From Haloechinothrix aidingensis (GTDB lineage: Bacteria > Actinomycetota > Actinomycetes > Mycobacteriales > Pseudonocardiaceae), in contig NZ_JACCKD010000009.1 of NCBI RefSeq assembly GCF_013450155.1, positions 62,001 to 126,000 on the forward strand: DNA of 64,000 bases, read 5' to 3'. Shown piece by piece: positions 25,167-33,758 of the stretch. The notes beneath the pieces are model-generated. The model was not told where the DNA came from and made no database searches. It saw nothing but the letters and a program-made list of their open reading frames with translations. The stretch's first letter is position 1; every line of letters begins with the position of its first letter. A program made the translations under genes and the position numbers.

Positions 25167-25790
25167 TCACGCGGCGTCGATGAATCCCCGCACCGCGTCG
25201 GCGATGAGCTGCACGGCGATGGCGGCCACCAGCAGACCCGCTATCTTGGCGACCAGGGTGATCCCGCTTTCCTTGATCACCCTGATGATCGCACCGGAGT
25301 ATCGCAGGCAGAGCAGCAGCACCACATGCACGGTGACGATGGCGAGTGCCAGCGCGGTGTACGCGGGTAGCTGCCCCTCGGCCTGGCGGACGAACACGAT
25401 CGTCGCCGCGATCGCGCCCGGCCCGGCCAGCAGCGGAGTACCGAGCGGTACCAGAGCGACGTTGACCTCCTCGGCCGCCTCCGGCTGTGCGCTCTCCCTT
25501 CCCGTCAACAGGTCCAGCGCCACCAGGAGAAGCAACAGCCCGCCGGCGCCCTGCAGGGCCGGGATGCCGATCCCCAGGTAGCTCAGGATCGCCTGGCCCG
25601 CGACCGCGAACACGGAGATGACCACGAGCGATACCAGCGTGGCCTGCCAGGCGGCCTTCGCTCGCGCGGCCACCGACTTCCTGCCGGTCAGGCTGAGGAA
25701 TAGCGGGATCGTTCCTGGCGGGTCGATGATGACGAACAGGGTGATCAGCGCGGTCGCGAACACCGTGATGTCGAGATAGTCCACGGTCAA
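25167..25790 (-). CDS. MarC/UPF0056 family integral membrane protein
   Basis: 207 residues with six predicted transmembrane helices, the usual size for the family. Characteristic segments are FVIIDPPGTIPLFLSLTG near the N-terminus and VPLGTPLLAGPGAIAATIV mid-protein; this repeated P-x-G pattern defines MarC proteins. Once linked to multiple antibiotic resistance in E. coli, the family's function is now considered unknown. The start overlaps the PHP gene stop as TTGA, using a TTG start; a GTG two codons later is an alternative with a GGGGG ribosome site. Confidence 0.85.
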   Translation of the reverse strand: MTVDYLDITVFATALITLFVIIDPPGTIPLFLSLTGRKSVAARAKAAWQATLVSLVVISVFAVAGQAILSYLGIGIPALQGAGGLLLLLVALDLLTGRESAQPEAAEEVNVALVPLGTPLLAGPGAIAATIVFVRQAEGQLPAYTALALAIVTVHVVLLLCLRYSGAIIRVIKESGITLVAKIAGLLVAAIAVQLIADAVRGFIDAA

Positions 25791-26674
25791 CGGCCCCCTT
25801 CTCCCCGCACGGCCGTACTGCCACGTCCCCGCCTGAGCAGCTCGGCGTACACGTCCGGGTCCGTGGTCTCGGCACCGAGCACGATCTGCTTGTTCGTCCC
25901 GTGGTAGTCGCTCGACCCCGTCGGCAACAGGTCCAGTTCGGTGGCCAGCTCGCGCAGTCGCGCGCGGGCCGCGTGATCGTGGTTGGGGTGGTCCACCTCG
26001 ACCCCGGTCAGGCCGCGATCGGCAAGGGTGGCGATCACCCCGGCATCGATCGTGGGGCCACGGTCGTGCGCGAACGGGTGCGCGAGTACCGTCACCCCGC
26101 CCGCGTCGGCCACCATGTCGATCGCGGACTCCACAGGGGTGTCCGCACGCGGCACGTAGTAGGAACGGCCACTCGCGAGATACCGGGAGAACGCCTCGTC
26201 CACCGTCCGCACGACACCGGCATCGACCAGTGCGCGAGCCAGGTGCGGCCGCCCGGCGGGCACGTCAGGGGCGAGCCGGTCGAGCAGCGCGTCCGGATCG
26301 ACGGGCAGCCCGTCGGCCGCCATACGCCCGGCCATGGTGTGTAACCGGGACCGGCGCTCGGCGCGCAACCGTCGCTGCTCGGCGAGTATCGCGTCCGACT
26401 CGGGGTCGAACAGGTAGGCGAGCAGGTGCACGCTGATCGCGCGCCCGTCTCCGAGGTGCCAGGCGCACGACAGTTCAGCGCCGGGAACCAGCGTCAGCCC
26501 GGCGGGCAGCGCGGCGGCTGCCTGGTCCCAGCCGCCGGTGGAGTCGTGGTCGGTGAGAGCGATCACGTCCAGCCCGGCGGCCGCCGCGGCGCGCATGAGC
26601 TCGGACGGCGTGTCCGTGCCGTCCGAGCCGGTGGAGTGCGTGTGCAGGTCGATACGTAGATCGGAGTGACTCAC
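25787..26674 (-). CDS. PHP-domain phosphoesterase
   Basis: 295 residues, GTG start. Metal-binding motifs of the PHP superfamily are present in order: DLHTHSTGSDGT (His11, His13), ALTDHDSTGGW, GAELSC, GRPHLARAL, LAHPFAHD and GSSDYHGTNK. This arrangement matches the 3',5'-nucleoside bisphosphate phosphatase/5'-3' exoribonuclease (TrpH/RNase AM) group rather than histidinol phosphatase. Probable role: degradation of pAp or short RNAs in the cytoplasm. It is coupled to marC by a 4-bp overlap. Confidence 0.85.
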   Translation of the reverse strand: MSHSDLRIDLHTHSTGSDGTDTPSELMRAAAAAGLDVIALTDHDSTGGWDQAAAALPAGLTLVPGAELSCAWHLGDGRAISVHLLAYLFDPESDAILAEQRRLRAERRSRLHTMAGRMAADGLPVDPDALLDRLAPDVPAGRPHLARALVDAGVVRTVDEAFSRYLASGRSYYVPRADTPVESAIDMVADAGGVTVLAHPFAHDRGPTIDAGVIATLADRGLTGVEVDHPNHDHAARARLRELATELDLLPTGSSDYHGTNKQIVLGAETTDPDVYAELLRRGRGSTAVRGEGGR

Positions 26675-26707
26675 ACTGGCAGTCTCTCCGATCGGCCGGC
26701 CGGGGCG

Positions 26708-27274
26708 TCAGCCGACCAGCCTCTTCCCCGCGGCGAGCCGCTTGGCCTTGGTCATCGAGAACGACTCCGCCTGCTTCTTCTTGTCCCCGAAAACCAGCTC
26801 GGAGATCGCATCGTAGAACTCTTCCGGGTTGGGGAGGTAGTCGATGTGGTTGAGTGCCTGTATCTGGCCCGCCGACTCGAGGACCATGGTTCCGTAGCCG
26901 AGCATCCGGCCGGACGGGCTGCGCTGGTAGGTGAGGTCGGTCACCTTCGAGATCGGCATCATCAGGACCTTGGTGGTGAAGATGCCGCGGGTCATGATGA
27001 AGCGCTTGTCGGTGACGATGATGTTCTCCGCCCACCACAACATGATCTGCCAGACGAATCGCAGGATCACGAACAGGGCCGCGTACCAGAGCACGTTGTG
27101 CACGTACACGGCCCAGTCGGTCGGCGGTAGCACGTAGGAGATCATCACGGCCACCGCCAGCAGCGCTGCCGTCTCGAAGCTGTCCCAGATCAGGGACGCC
27201 CAGTGCCGGCGAACCCGCACGACTCGCCGCTCGGTGTCCAGCAAGTACTCGTCGGGGTCGCGTGGTGAGAACAT
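26708..27274 (-). CDS. bacterial PH-domain membrane protein
   Basis: 188 residues. Two transmembrane helices (about 32-50 and 58-78) are followed by a bacterial pleckstrin-homology (YdbT/bPH2-like) domain at about 80-160 with the typical WAENIIVTDKRFIMTRGIFT start and a G-x-M-V-L-E-S segment. Such proteins probably form membrane-associated oligomers linked to envelope stress, but no defined activity is known. ATG start. It is followed by the PHP-marC pair and preceded by a small membrane protein gene, all in the same direction. Confidence 0.82.
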   Translation of the reverse strand: MFSPRDPDEYLLDTERRVVRVRRHWASLIWDSFETAALLAVAVMISYVLPPTDWAVYVHNVLWYAALFVILRFVWQIMLWWAENIIVTDKRFIMTRGIFTTKVLMMPISKVTDLTYQRSPSGRMLGYGTMVLESAGQIQALNHIDYLPNPEEFYDAISELVFGDKKKQAESFSMTKAKRLAAGKRLVG

Positions 27275-27291
27275 ATTCGCAGTGTCTCAGA

Positions 27292-27465
27292 TCATGGGTT
27301 GAAAACCGTGCTGACAAAAGTGATCAGCGATTCGGCGGCGCTTTGCAGCATGCCGAGGATGCTGTGCACCATCCCCGCCGCACCACCTGGCTGCGACATC
27401 ACGAAGAACAGCACGAGCAGACCACCTACGATGATGAGAGGTTTCTTCGCTTTCACGGCGATCAT
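27292..27465 (-). CDS. 57-residue single-pass membrane protein
   Basis: A small gene easily missed by length cut-offs. ATG with GAGAAGGACGGG just upstream and a TGA stop 17 bp before the PH-domain gene. The N-terminus is basic (MIAVKAKK), followed by a strong hydrophobic helix (PLIIVGGLLVLFFVM, about 9-23), then a Gly-rich turn and an amphipathic helix (GMVHSILGMLQSAAESLITF). Codon usage is less GC-rich than its neighbours. Not recognised as a named family. Its position suggests an operon with the PH-domain protein. Confidence 0.65.
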   Translation of the reverse strand: MIAVKAKKPLIIVGGLLVLFFVMSQPGGAAGMVHSILGMLQSAAESLITFVSTVFNP

Positions 27466-27605
27466 CCCGTCCTTCTCGTCACACCTGCATAACGGAGCAA
27501 ACAGTACCGTTGTACCGCACCAACCCGGGCCAAGGGGAGGAAAGTCCCGCGCATGGGTCAGCGTATGGCACGATCACACGCCGATAGTCACTCTGCGTAT
27601 TCATC

Positions 27606-28013
27606 ATGATGCACACTGAAAGGGTCCGTTGCGTCGGGGGTGTCGTCCACGATCCGGCGGGGCGGCTGCTGCTGATCCGGCGCGCGAACGAGCCCGGGAA
27701 AGGGTTGTGGTCGGTGCCTGGCGGGCGGGTACGGCCCGGCGAGTCCGATGCGCAGGCACTCGTACGGGAGCTACGCGAGGAAACGGGGCTCGAGGTGCGC
27801 CCCGGCGCGCTGCTGGGCACCGTGACCCGCGGGGTCTTCGACATCCACGACTACAGCTGCCACGGCACCGGCGGGCCGTTGCGCGCGGGCGACGACGCGG
27901 CCGATGCCCGCTGGGTCAGCGCGGCCGAGTACCGCGAGCTGGACCGTGCCGGCGAGATCGTCCCCGGGCTCACCGAGGCCTTGCGGTCCTGGCAGGCGCT
28001 GCCTCGGTCATGA
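27606..28013 (+). CDS. Nudix hydrolase
   Basis: 135 residues. An intact Nudix box at about 39-61: GGRVRPGESDAQALVRELRE followed by ETGLE, with the full G-x5-E-x7-RE-x2-EE-x-G pattern that binds Mg2+ and hydrolyses nucleoside diphosphates linked to another group. ADP-ribose or NADH/(d)NTP pyrophosphatase are the commonest activities at this size; the substrate is not evident. The start can be either of two tandem ATGs (27606 or 27609). Convergent with the DUF2332 gene. Confidence 0.88.
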   Translation: MMHTERVRCVGGVVHDPAGRLLLIRRANEPGKGLWSVPGGRVRPGESDAQALVRELREETGLEVRPGALLGTVTRGVFDIHDYSCHGTGGPLRAGDDAADARWVSAAEYRELDRAGEIVPGLTEALRSWQALPRS

Positions 28014-28072
28014 CAGCGCGCCACGCACCCGTGGAGCCGCCGCCCGCCCCGGCCCCCGGCGGACACGGTCGG

Positions 28073-29185
28073 CTACCCCGCCAGCCACGCCATCCGCTGC
28101 CCGTGCGGCGCCGTCGTGGCCAGCACGCGCGCCAGCGGCTGACCGCCGCTCCAGCTCACCATGCCAAGGGTGCACTGCGCCGTACGGTCGTAGCTCAGCT
28201 CCTCCTGCCCGGGGGCCACGTGGGTCAACCCGACCTCGTAGTTCTCCTCACTGACCCACCACAGCGGCCGCTCGCCTGCCAGCCGGGCCAGCTCGGCCAC
28301 GAACGCGGCACGCCGCTCCGGTGCGAGGTAGGGCAGCGTGTGGCTGGTCATCACCACAAGCGGCGCGTCAGCGGGCAGCCGATCCACCGCGGTACGCAGG
28401 TCGTCCACCGCGTCCCCCGCCACCAGCTCGGGAGGGTGCTTGCGTTGCTCGTAGGCGGCGCTGCGCAGCAAGCGCGCGCGTTCCGGCTGGTCGGCCCACA
28501 CGCAGGCCTCCAGCCAGGCAAGCTCCTCCTCGTCCGCGGCGTCGACCGGCTCCCTGTCGAGCCCGAGCCGCGCGGCGACCGGCAGCTTCTTGGGCAGGTG
28601 CGGCGCCGCCGCGCCGGGCGCCAGTTCGAGCGCGCAATGCAGACCGATCGCCGTCTTGGTAGGCCCTGCGGTCAGCTGCTCACCACCGGCACACTGGTAG
28701 CGATAGTTGAACCGGTCCAGGCCGAGCAACAGCCCCGCGCTGCAGCCGACCTCGAGCAGCGCCACCTTGCCGGTGGCCTGTTTCGCCGCGAGGGCGACAG
28801 CGGGGTACAGCAAGGCGGCCCTACCCACCTCGTTGGTCTGCGTCGACCGCGTGGCCATGATGGCCCGTGCCGGCTCGGCGCGCTCCAGCAGGAAGTCGCG
28901 GAACAGCGGCCACGTCTCCCTGTCGACACCGTCGAATCCGCCGAGCGTCGGGTAGTACCGCGACAGCGGATGCAGCGGCTCGGCCTGGACGAGGCGGTGC
29001 GCGGTCGCCAGCAGCAAGGTCGGCTTCGCCTGGTCGTCCGGCGCCGCGAGCAGCAGCCCGGCGACGTCGTCGTCGGTCGCCGCGTGCCCGGCCAGGTGCT
29101 CGTACAGCGGCGACGCGCCCGCTACCTCGTGCTCGGCGAACCGCTGCAGCCGCTGCTTGATCTCGGCGAGCCGGTCGTTACTCAT
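28073..29185 (-). CDS. DUF2332 family protein, methyltransferase-like
   Basis: 370 residues from an ATG that overlaps the MaoC gene by 8 bp. Matches DUF2332: an N-terminal helical part, then a Rossmann-like segment ALLEVGCSAGLLLGLDRFNY (about 141-160), which resembles the SAM-binding motif I of methyltransferases, and VVMTSHTLPYL near 285. Known members are widespread in actinobacteria and uncharacterised. SAM binding is inference from the motif. Confidence 0.78.
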   Translation of the reverse strand: MSNDRLAEIKQRLQRFAEHEVAGASPLYEHLAGHAATDDDVAGLLLAAPDDQAKPTLLLATAHRLVQAEPLHPLSRYYPTLGGFDGVDRETWPLFRDFLLERAEPARAIMATRSTQTNEVGRAALLYPAVALAAKQATGKVALLEVGCSAGLLLGLDRFNYRYQCAGGEQLTAGPTKTAIGLHCALELAPGAAAPHLPKKLPVAARLGLDREPVDAADEEELAWLEACVWADQPERARLLRSAAYEQRKHPPELVAGDAVDDLRTAVDRLPADAPLVVMTSHTLPYLAPERRAAFVAELARLAGERPLWWVSEENYEVGLTHVAPGQEELSYDRTAQCTLGMVSWSGGQPLARVLATTAPHGQRMAWLAG

Positions 29186-29681
29186 GGGGCTCGGGCCGGC
29201 CGGGCTGCTCGCCACCACGAGCTTCACCGTAGGACTGCTTCGGCACCATGACCTTGCGCTGGAAGGTGCACACGATGGTGCCGTCCTGCTTGTACCCGCG
29301 GGTCTCCACGGAGATCACACCCCTGTCGTCCTTCGACTTGGACGGCGTCTTGTCCAGCACCTCGGTCTCACCGTAGATCGTGTCGCCGTGGAAGGTCGGC
29401 TTCACGTGCTTGAGCGAGGACACCTCGAGGTTGGCGATGGCCTTACCGGAGATATCCGCCACCGACATGCCGAGCAGCAGCGAGTAGATGTAGTTGCCGA
29501 CCACGACGTTCTTGCCGAAGTCGGTGGTCTCCTCCGCGTAGTTGGCGTCCATGTGCAGCGGGTGGTGATTCATCGTGATCAGGCAGAACAGGTGATCGTC
29601 GTACTCGGTCACCGTCTTGCCCGGCCAGTGCTTGTACACCGCACCGACCTCGAACTCCTCGTAGTACCGACCGAACTGCAC
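29178..29681 (-). CDS. MaoC family dehydratase
   Basis: 167 residues with a single hot-dog fold. GTG start chosen because AAGGAGG lies 8 nt upstream; longer in-frame starts exist. The hydratase-2 segment TEYDDHLFCLITMNHHPLHM (about 25-44) holds the catalytic Asp/His pair and the substrate loop, and LEVSSLKHVKPTFHGDTIYG matches the family's second conserved block. Such enzymes hydrate enoyl-CoA or dehydrate mesaconyl/beta-hydroxyacyl-CoA; the substrate is not clear. An acyl-CoA dehydrogenase gene follows upstream after the stress-protein gene, which suggests acyl-CoA metabolism. Confidence 0.85.
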   Translation of the reverse strand: MQFGRYYEEFEVGAVYKHWPGKTVTEYDDHLFCLITMNHHPLHMDANYAEETTDFGKNVVVGNYIYSLLLGMSVADISGKAIANLEVSSLKHVKPTFHGDTIYGETEVLDKTPSKSKDDRGVISVETRGYKQDGTIVCTFQRKVMVPKQSYGEARGGEQPGRPEPHE

Positions 29682-29850
29682 GGCGCGTTCCTCCTTGCTC
29701 ACAGACGGGCTCGCGGACAGCAGGCGCACACCGTCCGGCACGGCGCGCCAGCACATCGAACCAGATGCCCCCTGATCATCCCCGACGTGGCCGCGCCGCG
29801 TCGCGCCGCCCTGGGTTCGCGCGTGCTGTGGCGTTTCCCACGCGCGGGCA

Positions 29851-29863
29851 GGGACTCGAACCC
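29851..29863 (-). other. tRNA T-arm-like sequence, no intact tRNA
   Basis: On the minus strand this reads GGGTTCGAGTCCC, a perfect match to the T-loop/B-box consensus of tRNAs. The 5-bp T-stem pairs only three bases, and neither a matching acceptor stem nor an A-box/D-arm was found upstream, so it is not a functional tRNA. It may be a decayed 3' tRNA fragment (an old integration remnant) or chance. Confidence 0.3.
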
Positions 29864-29939
29864 GCCAGGCGAGTGCCGGTTCACCGTTCGGGGCCGGCTC
29901 GGCACGTACGGCGCGGCCGCACGGCGAGCCCGGCCGCCG

Positions 29940-30470
29940 TTATGCCGGTGGCGGGGCGGAGGGACCGAGGGACAGCCTCGCCAGCAGGTCCCGGCCCTTC
30001 TCGGCGTTGCGCGGCTGGCACAGCACGTCGTAACGACCCGCCACGAGCTGGCTCGATGAGGAGAAGTTACGGCGCCCCTTCGCCGAGGCGTAGCTGATAC
30101 CGGCGAACGCCATGCCGAAGCACACGCCCGCCGAGATGCCGACCAGCAGCGGGGTGTAGTCGAGCCCGCCCGTACCGCCGAACAAGCTCAGCAGCAGCCC
30201 GACGAAGAGCCCGAACCACGCGCCGGTCAACGCCCCGGTACCGAGCACCTTCGCCCAGCTGAGCTTGCCGACGATCCGCTCGACAAGCATCAGGTCCACG
30301 CCGACCACGGTCACGTCGGCCAGCGGGAAGTCGTTGCCTGCCAGGTGGTCCACGGCCCGTTGCGCCTCTTCGTAGGTGTCGTACGAGCCGATCGGCCAGC
30401 CCGTGGGCGGTGTGGGCAGCCGCGGCTGACCTCCGGGCGCGCGACCTCCAGGAGTGAACGGATTGGTCAC
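29940..30470 (-). CDS. membrane-associated general stress protein (YflT-like domain)
   Basis: 176 residues, GTG start after GAGGTG. A Pro/Gly-rich N-terminus (1-22) precedes IGSYDTYEEAQRAVDHLAG and ADVTVVGVDLMLVERIVGKL, the pattern of general stress protein 17M/YflT-type domains. Two hydrophobic helices follow (about 75-97 and 105-125, Gly-rich). A C-terminal segment returns to SQLVAGRYDVLCQPRNAEK. Probably a stress-induced inner-membrane protein with no known enzymatic role. It is divergent or distant from its neighbours and monocistronic. Confidence 0.7.
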   Translation of the reverse strand: MTNPFTPGGRAPGGQPRLPTPPTGWPIGSYDTYEEAQRAVDHLAGNDFPLADVTVVGVDLMLVERIVGKLSWAKVLGTGALTGAWFGLFVGLLLSLFGGTGGLDYTPLLVGISAGVCFGMAFAGISYASAKGRRNFSSSSQLVAGRYDVLCQPRNAEKGRDLLARLSLGPSAPPPA

Positions 30471-30846
30471 TGCATCACCTCTCGCGGCATCCGATCACCA
30501 TCGGTGTCAATCCCCCTGTATCGAGCGTAACTCTGTTCGCAGAACGTCGACGACCTCGAACACGTCACACGGTCCCACGACACGAGGTCGCGCGGCCCCA
30601 GCGGTGGAACGCGGGTGGGGCGCGGGCGGAGTCACCCGCCTCGGGCCCTGCCGACGTCGATGCGCACGGCACTCCGTTGCCGTTCGCCGCCGACCCGCGC
30701 GGGCTCAGGTGACCGCCTCGGCGCTGAGGCCGGAATCACCCGGGTAGTACGCGCCCGCACCGACCTACCCCACCGCACGCCGCCCGCGAACCGGCCACGA
30801 GCACAGCGGCGACGAGCCCGCGGGCTCGTCGCGCGCAGGGACACTC
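30471..30846. other. intergenic region with a 24-bp perfect palindrome
   Basis: No gene is supported here. GCGACGAGCCCG and CGGGCTCGTCGC abut at 30809-30832 to make a 24-bp perfect palindrome, about 50 bp past the acyl-CoA dehydrogenase stop and just beyond a first hairpin (30847-30876). It may be a back-up terminator. The left part probably carries the promoter of the stress-protein gene. Confidence 0.5.
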
Positions 30847-30876
30847 GCCGCTGCCCCTCCCGCCGGGGCAGGCGGC
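30847..30876 (-). terminator. intrinsic-type terminator of the acyl-CoA dehydrogenase gene
   Basis: GCCGC-TGCCCC (30847-30857) pairs with GGGGCA-g-GCGGC (30865-30876) with a single bulged G and a 7-nt loop, starting 6 nt past the stop codon. Position and an 11-bp GC stem make a terminator role very likely, although no U-tract follows. Confidence 0.7.
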
Positions 30877-30881
30877 CACCG

Positions 30882-32078
30882 TCACGTGGCCGACCGGTAG
30901 TCGCGCAGGAGACCCCTGCTGATGATGGTCTTCTGGATCTCACTGGTGCCCTCCCCGATGAGCAGGAACGGCGCCTCGCGCATCAAGCGCTCGATCTCGT
31001 ACTCCTTCGAGTAGCCGTAGCCGCCGTGAATACGGAACGCCTCCTGGGTGACCTCGGCACAGTACTCGCTGGCGATGAGCTTGGCCATGCCGGCTTCGAC
31101 ATCGTTACGCGCACCGGAGTCCTTCAGGCGCGCGGCGTTGACCATCATCAGGTGCGCCGCCTCGACCTTGGTCGCCATATCGGCGAGTTTGAACGCCACG
31201 GCCTGATGCTCGGCGATCGGCTTGCCGAAGCTCTTGCGCTGCTGGGCGTAGTCCACCGCGAGCTCGAAGGCGCGGATCGCGATACCGCACGCCCGCGCGG
31301 CGACGTTGACCCGGCCGACCTCGATCCCGTCCATCATGTAGGCGAAGCCCTTGCCGGGTGCATGCCCGAGCACGTTGTCTGCTGCGATCCGGTAGCCGTC
31401 GAAATAGGCCTCGGTGGTGTCGACTCCCTTGTACCCCATCTTGTCGATCTTGCCCGGAATGGTGAGACCCGGCGCGACCTCGCCGAAGCCCTCGGGCTTT
31501 TCCACCAGGAACGTGGTGAGGTTCTTGTGCGCCTTGTCCTCACCCTCGTCTGTGCGCACCAGCAGAGCGATGAGGTTGGAGCTGCCACCGTTGGTCAGCC
31601 ACATCTTCGAGCCGTCGATGACATAGTCGTCCCCGTCAGCGCGCGCCTTGGTCTTGATCGCGGCGACGTCCGAGCCGAGGTCCGGCTCCGACATCGAAAA
31701 AGATCCGCGCACCTCGCCTGTGGCCATCCTCGGCAGGAAGTGCTGCTTCTGTTCCTCGGTACCGTGCCTGGCGATCATGTGCGCGACGATGAAGTGCGTG
31801 TTGATCACCCCGGAAACGCTCATCCACCCGCGCGCGATCTCCTCGACAACCAACGCGTAGGTCAGCAGCGACTCGCCGAGCCCGCCATACTCCTCCGGGA
31901 TGGTGAGCCCGAACAGGCCCATCTCCTTCATGCCTTCCACGATCTTGGTCGGGTAGGCGTCGGTATGCTCCAGCTCCTGAGCCTGCGGGATGATCTCGGC
32001 GTTGACGAAGTCGCGAACCGTGGCCAGGATCTCGGACTGGACGTCTGTCAGTCCTGCGGTCTGGGCAAGGCGGGCCAT
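30882..32078 (-). CDS. acyl-CoA dehydrogenase
   Basis: FAD enzyme of beta-oxidation or branched amino acid degradation, 398 residues from the ATG preceded by GAGGAGTGCTG. N-terminal helical domain with ITIPEEYGGLG-like LTIPEEYGGLGESLLTY, middle beta domain with FSMSEPDLGSDVAAIKT and KMWLTNGGSSNLI, and a C-terminal helical domain ending IHGGYGYSKEYEIERLMREA and GEGTSEIQ; Glu376 is the probable catalytic base. The GEGTSEIQ position is that of short/medium-chain and butyryl-type enzymes. Chain-length preference cannot be read. Monocistronic between terminator hairpins and a 275-bp gap. Confidence 0.92.
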   Translation of the reverse strand: MARLAQTAGLTDVQSEILATVRDFVNAEIIPQAQELEHTDAYPTKIVEGMKEMGLFGLTIPEEYGGLGESLLTYALVVEEIARGWMSVSGVINTHFIVAHMIARHGTEEQKQHFLPRMATGEVRGSFSMSEPDLGSDVAAIKTKARADGDDYVIDGSKMWLTNGGSSNLIALLVRTDEGEDKAHKNLTTFLVEKPEGFGEVAPGLTIPGKIDKMGYKGVDTTEAYFDGYRIAADNVLGHAPGKGFAYMMDGIEVGRVNVAARACGIAIRAFELAVDYAQQRKSFGKPIAEHQAVAFKLADMATKVEAAHLMMVNAARLKDSGARNDVEAGMAKLIASEYCAEVTQEAFRIHGGYGYSKEYEIERLMREAPFLLIGEGTSEIQKTIISRGLLRDYRSAT

Positions 32079-32353
32079 CAGCACTCCTCATCGAAGTCTC
32101 GGGCGTCGGGGGCTCATTCATATGTCGGGCGATTCACCGCGGTCAAGTCACCAGGCATCGCCTGTCACCCGCGCACCGGCTCCGCACGCGGCAGGCACCG
32201 TGCCGGTGGCCCGCCCTTGTCGCGAGAGGCCCCTACCTCGCTGAGTATCCCTTCCCCACCGTCGCGCGCGTCCCGCGGGGCACGGATCCCCTCCGCGCCG
32301 TCGCGCATGTCCCCTGCTGCGCGATCCCGGCCCGGCACTCCGGGGAACCCGGG

Positions 32354-32545
32354 TCAGCCCGCGCGCAGCTCTACGTCGCTACCGCACTCCCTGCAACGCA
32401 CGGCGAGGACATACACGCTGGCACCGCAGGACTCGCAGTCGTGGAAGCTGCGTTCGAGCAGCGCGTCGGGCTCCTCGCGGGTGAACCACCGCACGCGCAC
32501 GCGCTCCTGGAGGTTCGCAAGACGTGTTCGCATGCTGTCAAGCAT
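32354..32545 (-). CDS. small zinc-ribbon protein
   Basis: 63 residues (59 if the second ATG is used). The C-terminal half has two CxxC pairs, Cys37-x2-Cys40 and Cys51-x2-Cys54 (CESCGAS and CRECGSD), an evident zinc ribbon. The N-terminal half is a basic helix (RTRLANLQERVRVRWF). No family name is certain. Ribosome site is weak for either start. The 275 bp separating it from the acyl-CoA dehydrogenase gene hold only short GC-rich direct repeats around ATCCCnTCC and CCGTCGCGC (32247-32320). Confidence 0.6.
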   Translation of the reverse strand: MLDSMRTRLANLQERVRVRWFTREEPDALLERSFHDCESCGASVYVLAVRCRECGSDVELRAG

Positions 32546-32789
32546 CTCCCGAACCGGCGTGTCGCGCGCAAGAATACGACGTTATCTGTGCGTTACTTCA
32601 CCGGGAACGAGCGTGCGCCGACACCCCATGATCGCGGAGTATCAGCCGGTCACGAGGCCAATGAATAGCAAGTGCAATTCCACCCGGAATTGTGTCGCGC
32701 ACCACGGAAAAACACGTCACGGCACACGCCCGTGTGCGGTGCGGAACCGAACAATCCGCCCTTTTGGCCTAACCTGGCTGTGCGCGGCC

Positions 32790-33758
32790 TCACCGCTGCT
32801 CGACGGGATCGCCGGTGTTCATGGCTTCACCGCCTCCATCGGCGGCGCCGGTGGCGTCGGGGGTCTGCCGACCGGCGCTGCCGGTACCGGCGGCTTCCCC
32901 CGTGCCGGAGCCCGACCCGCGTTCGAGACTCTCCACGGCACCCCGGGCACTCTCGATGGCTTGACGTAGAGCCTGCCCGCCCTCCGAGTCCTTGCTCGTA
33001 TTGGACTCCAGGAAGCGCAGCAGCTCCACGGGGAAGGGAAGGACCAGCGTCGAGTTCTTCTCGGCCGCGACCTCCACCACCGTCTCCAGCAACCTCAGCT
33101 GCAAGGCGCCGGGCGTGTCGGCCATGCGAGCGGCCGCCTGGGACAGCTTCTCGGAGGCCTGCAGTTCGCCTTCGGCGGAGATGACCCTGCCGCGCCGCTC
33201 CCGTTCGGCCTCGGCCTGCCGGGACATGGCCCGCTTCATCGCCTCGGGCAGCGACACCTCCTTGATCTCCACCCGCTCGATGTGGATGCCCCATCCGACA
33301 GCGGGGCTGTCGATCATCAACTCCAGGCCCTGATTGAGCTCCTCCCTGTTCGACAGCAGGGAGTCCAGATCACTCTTGCCGATAATGCTGCGCAGGCTCG
33401 TCTGAGCCACCTGGCCGACGGCGTACCGGTAGTTCTCCACGCTGACCACGGCCTGCACCGGGTCGATCACCTTGAAGTACACGACGGCGTCGACACGCAC
33501 GGTCACGTTGTCCCTGGTGATGCCGTCCTGACCGGGGATCGGGAGGGTCACGATCTGCATATTGACCTTACGCATGTGATCCACACCCGGGATGATCACC
33601 GAGAGGCCGGGCTGCCGCGGAGCACCGTGCACCCTTCCGAACCGGAACACGAGGCCACGTTCGTACTGGCGCACGATCCGCAGGCCCGAGCTCGCCACCA
33701 CCCCCAGCCCGATGAGCACGAGGACCAGGATCAACAGGACCGACTCCACCTCGATCAC
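32790..33758 (-). CDS. SPFH/stomatin-like (slipin) membrane protein
   Basis: 322 residues from a GTG preceded by GGGAGAGCGG. One N-terminal transmembrane helix (about 5-23), then the SPFH/Band 7 domain (25-200) with the slipin features RIVRQYERGLVFRFGRVHG, PGLSVIIPGVDHMRKVNMQI and VRVDAVVYFKVIDP, a helical coiled segment rich in Ala/Glu (175-215), and a Gly/Ser/Thr-rich tail. Forms membrane microdomain scaffolds; in many bacteria it pairs with an NfeD protein, which is not present here. Divergent from mrp. Confidence 0.88.
   Translation of the reverse strand: MIEVESVLLILVLVLIGLGVVASSGLRIVRQYERGLVFRFGRVHGAPRQPGLSVIIPGVDHMRKVNMQIVTLPIPGQDGITRDNVTVRVDAVVYFKVIDPVQAVVSVENYRYAVGQVAQTSLRSIIGKSDLDSLLSNREELNQGLELMIDSPAVGWGIHIERVEIKEVSLPEAMKRAMSRQAEAERERRGRVISAEGELQASEKLSQAAARMADTPGALQLRLLETVVEVAAEKNSTLVLPFPVELLRFLESNTSKDSEGGQALRQAIESARGAVESLERGSGSGTGEAAGTGSAGRQTPDATGAADGGGEAMNTGDPVEQR

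Noticed and set aside
29840-29930. Intact tRNA gene on the minus strand
   Set aside because: T-stem pairs only partly, and acceptor and D-arm are not found.
30615-32969. 784-codon plus-strand frame across the acyl-CoA dehydrogenase
   Set aside because: Composed of Arg/His/Leu-rich antisense sequence over a gene with certain family motifs.
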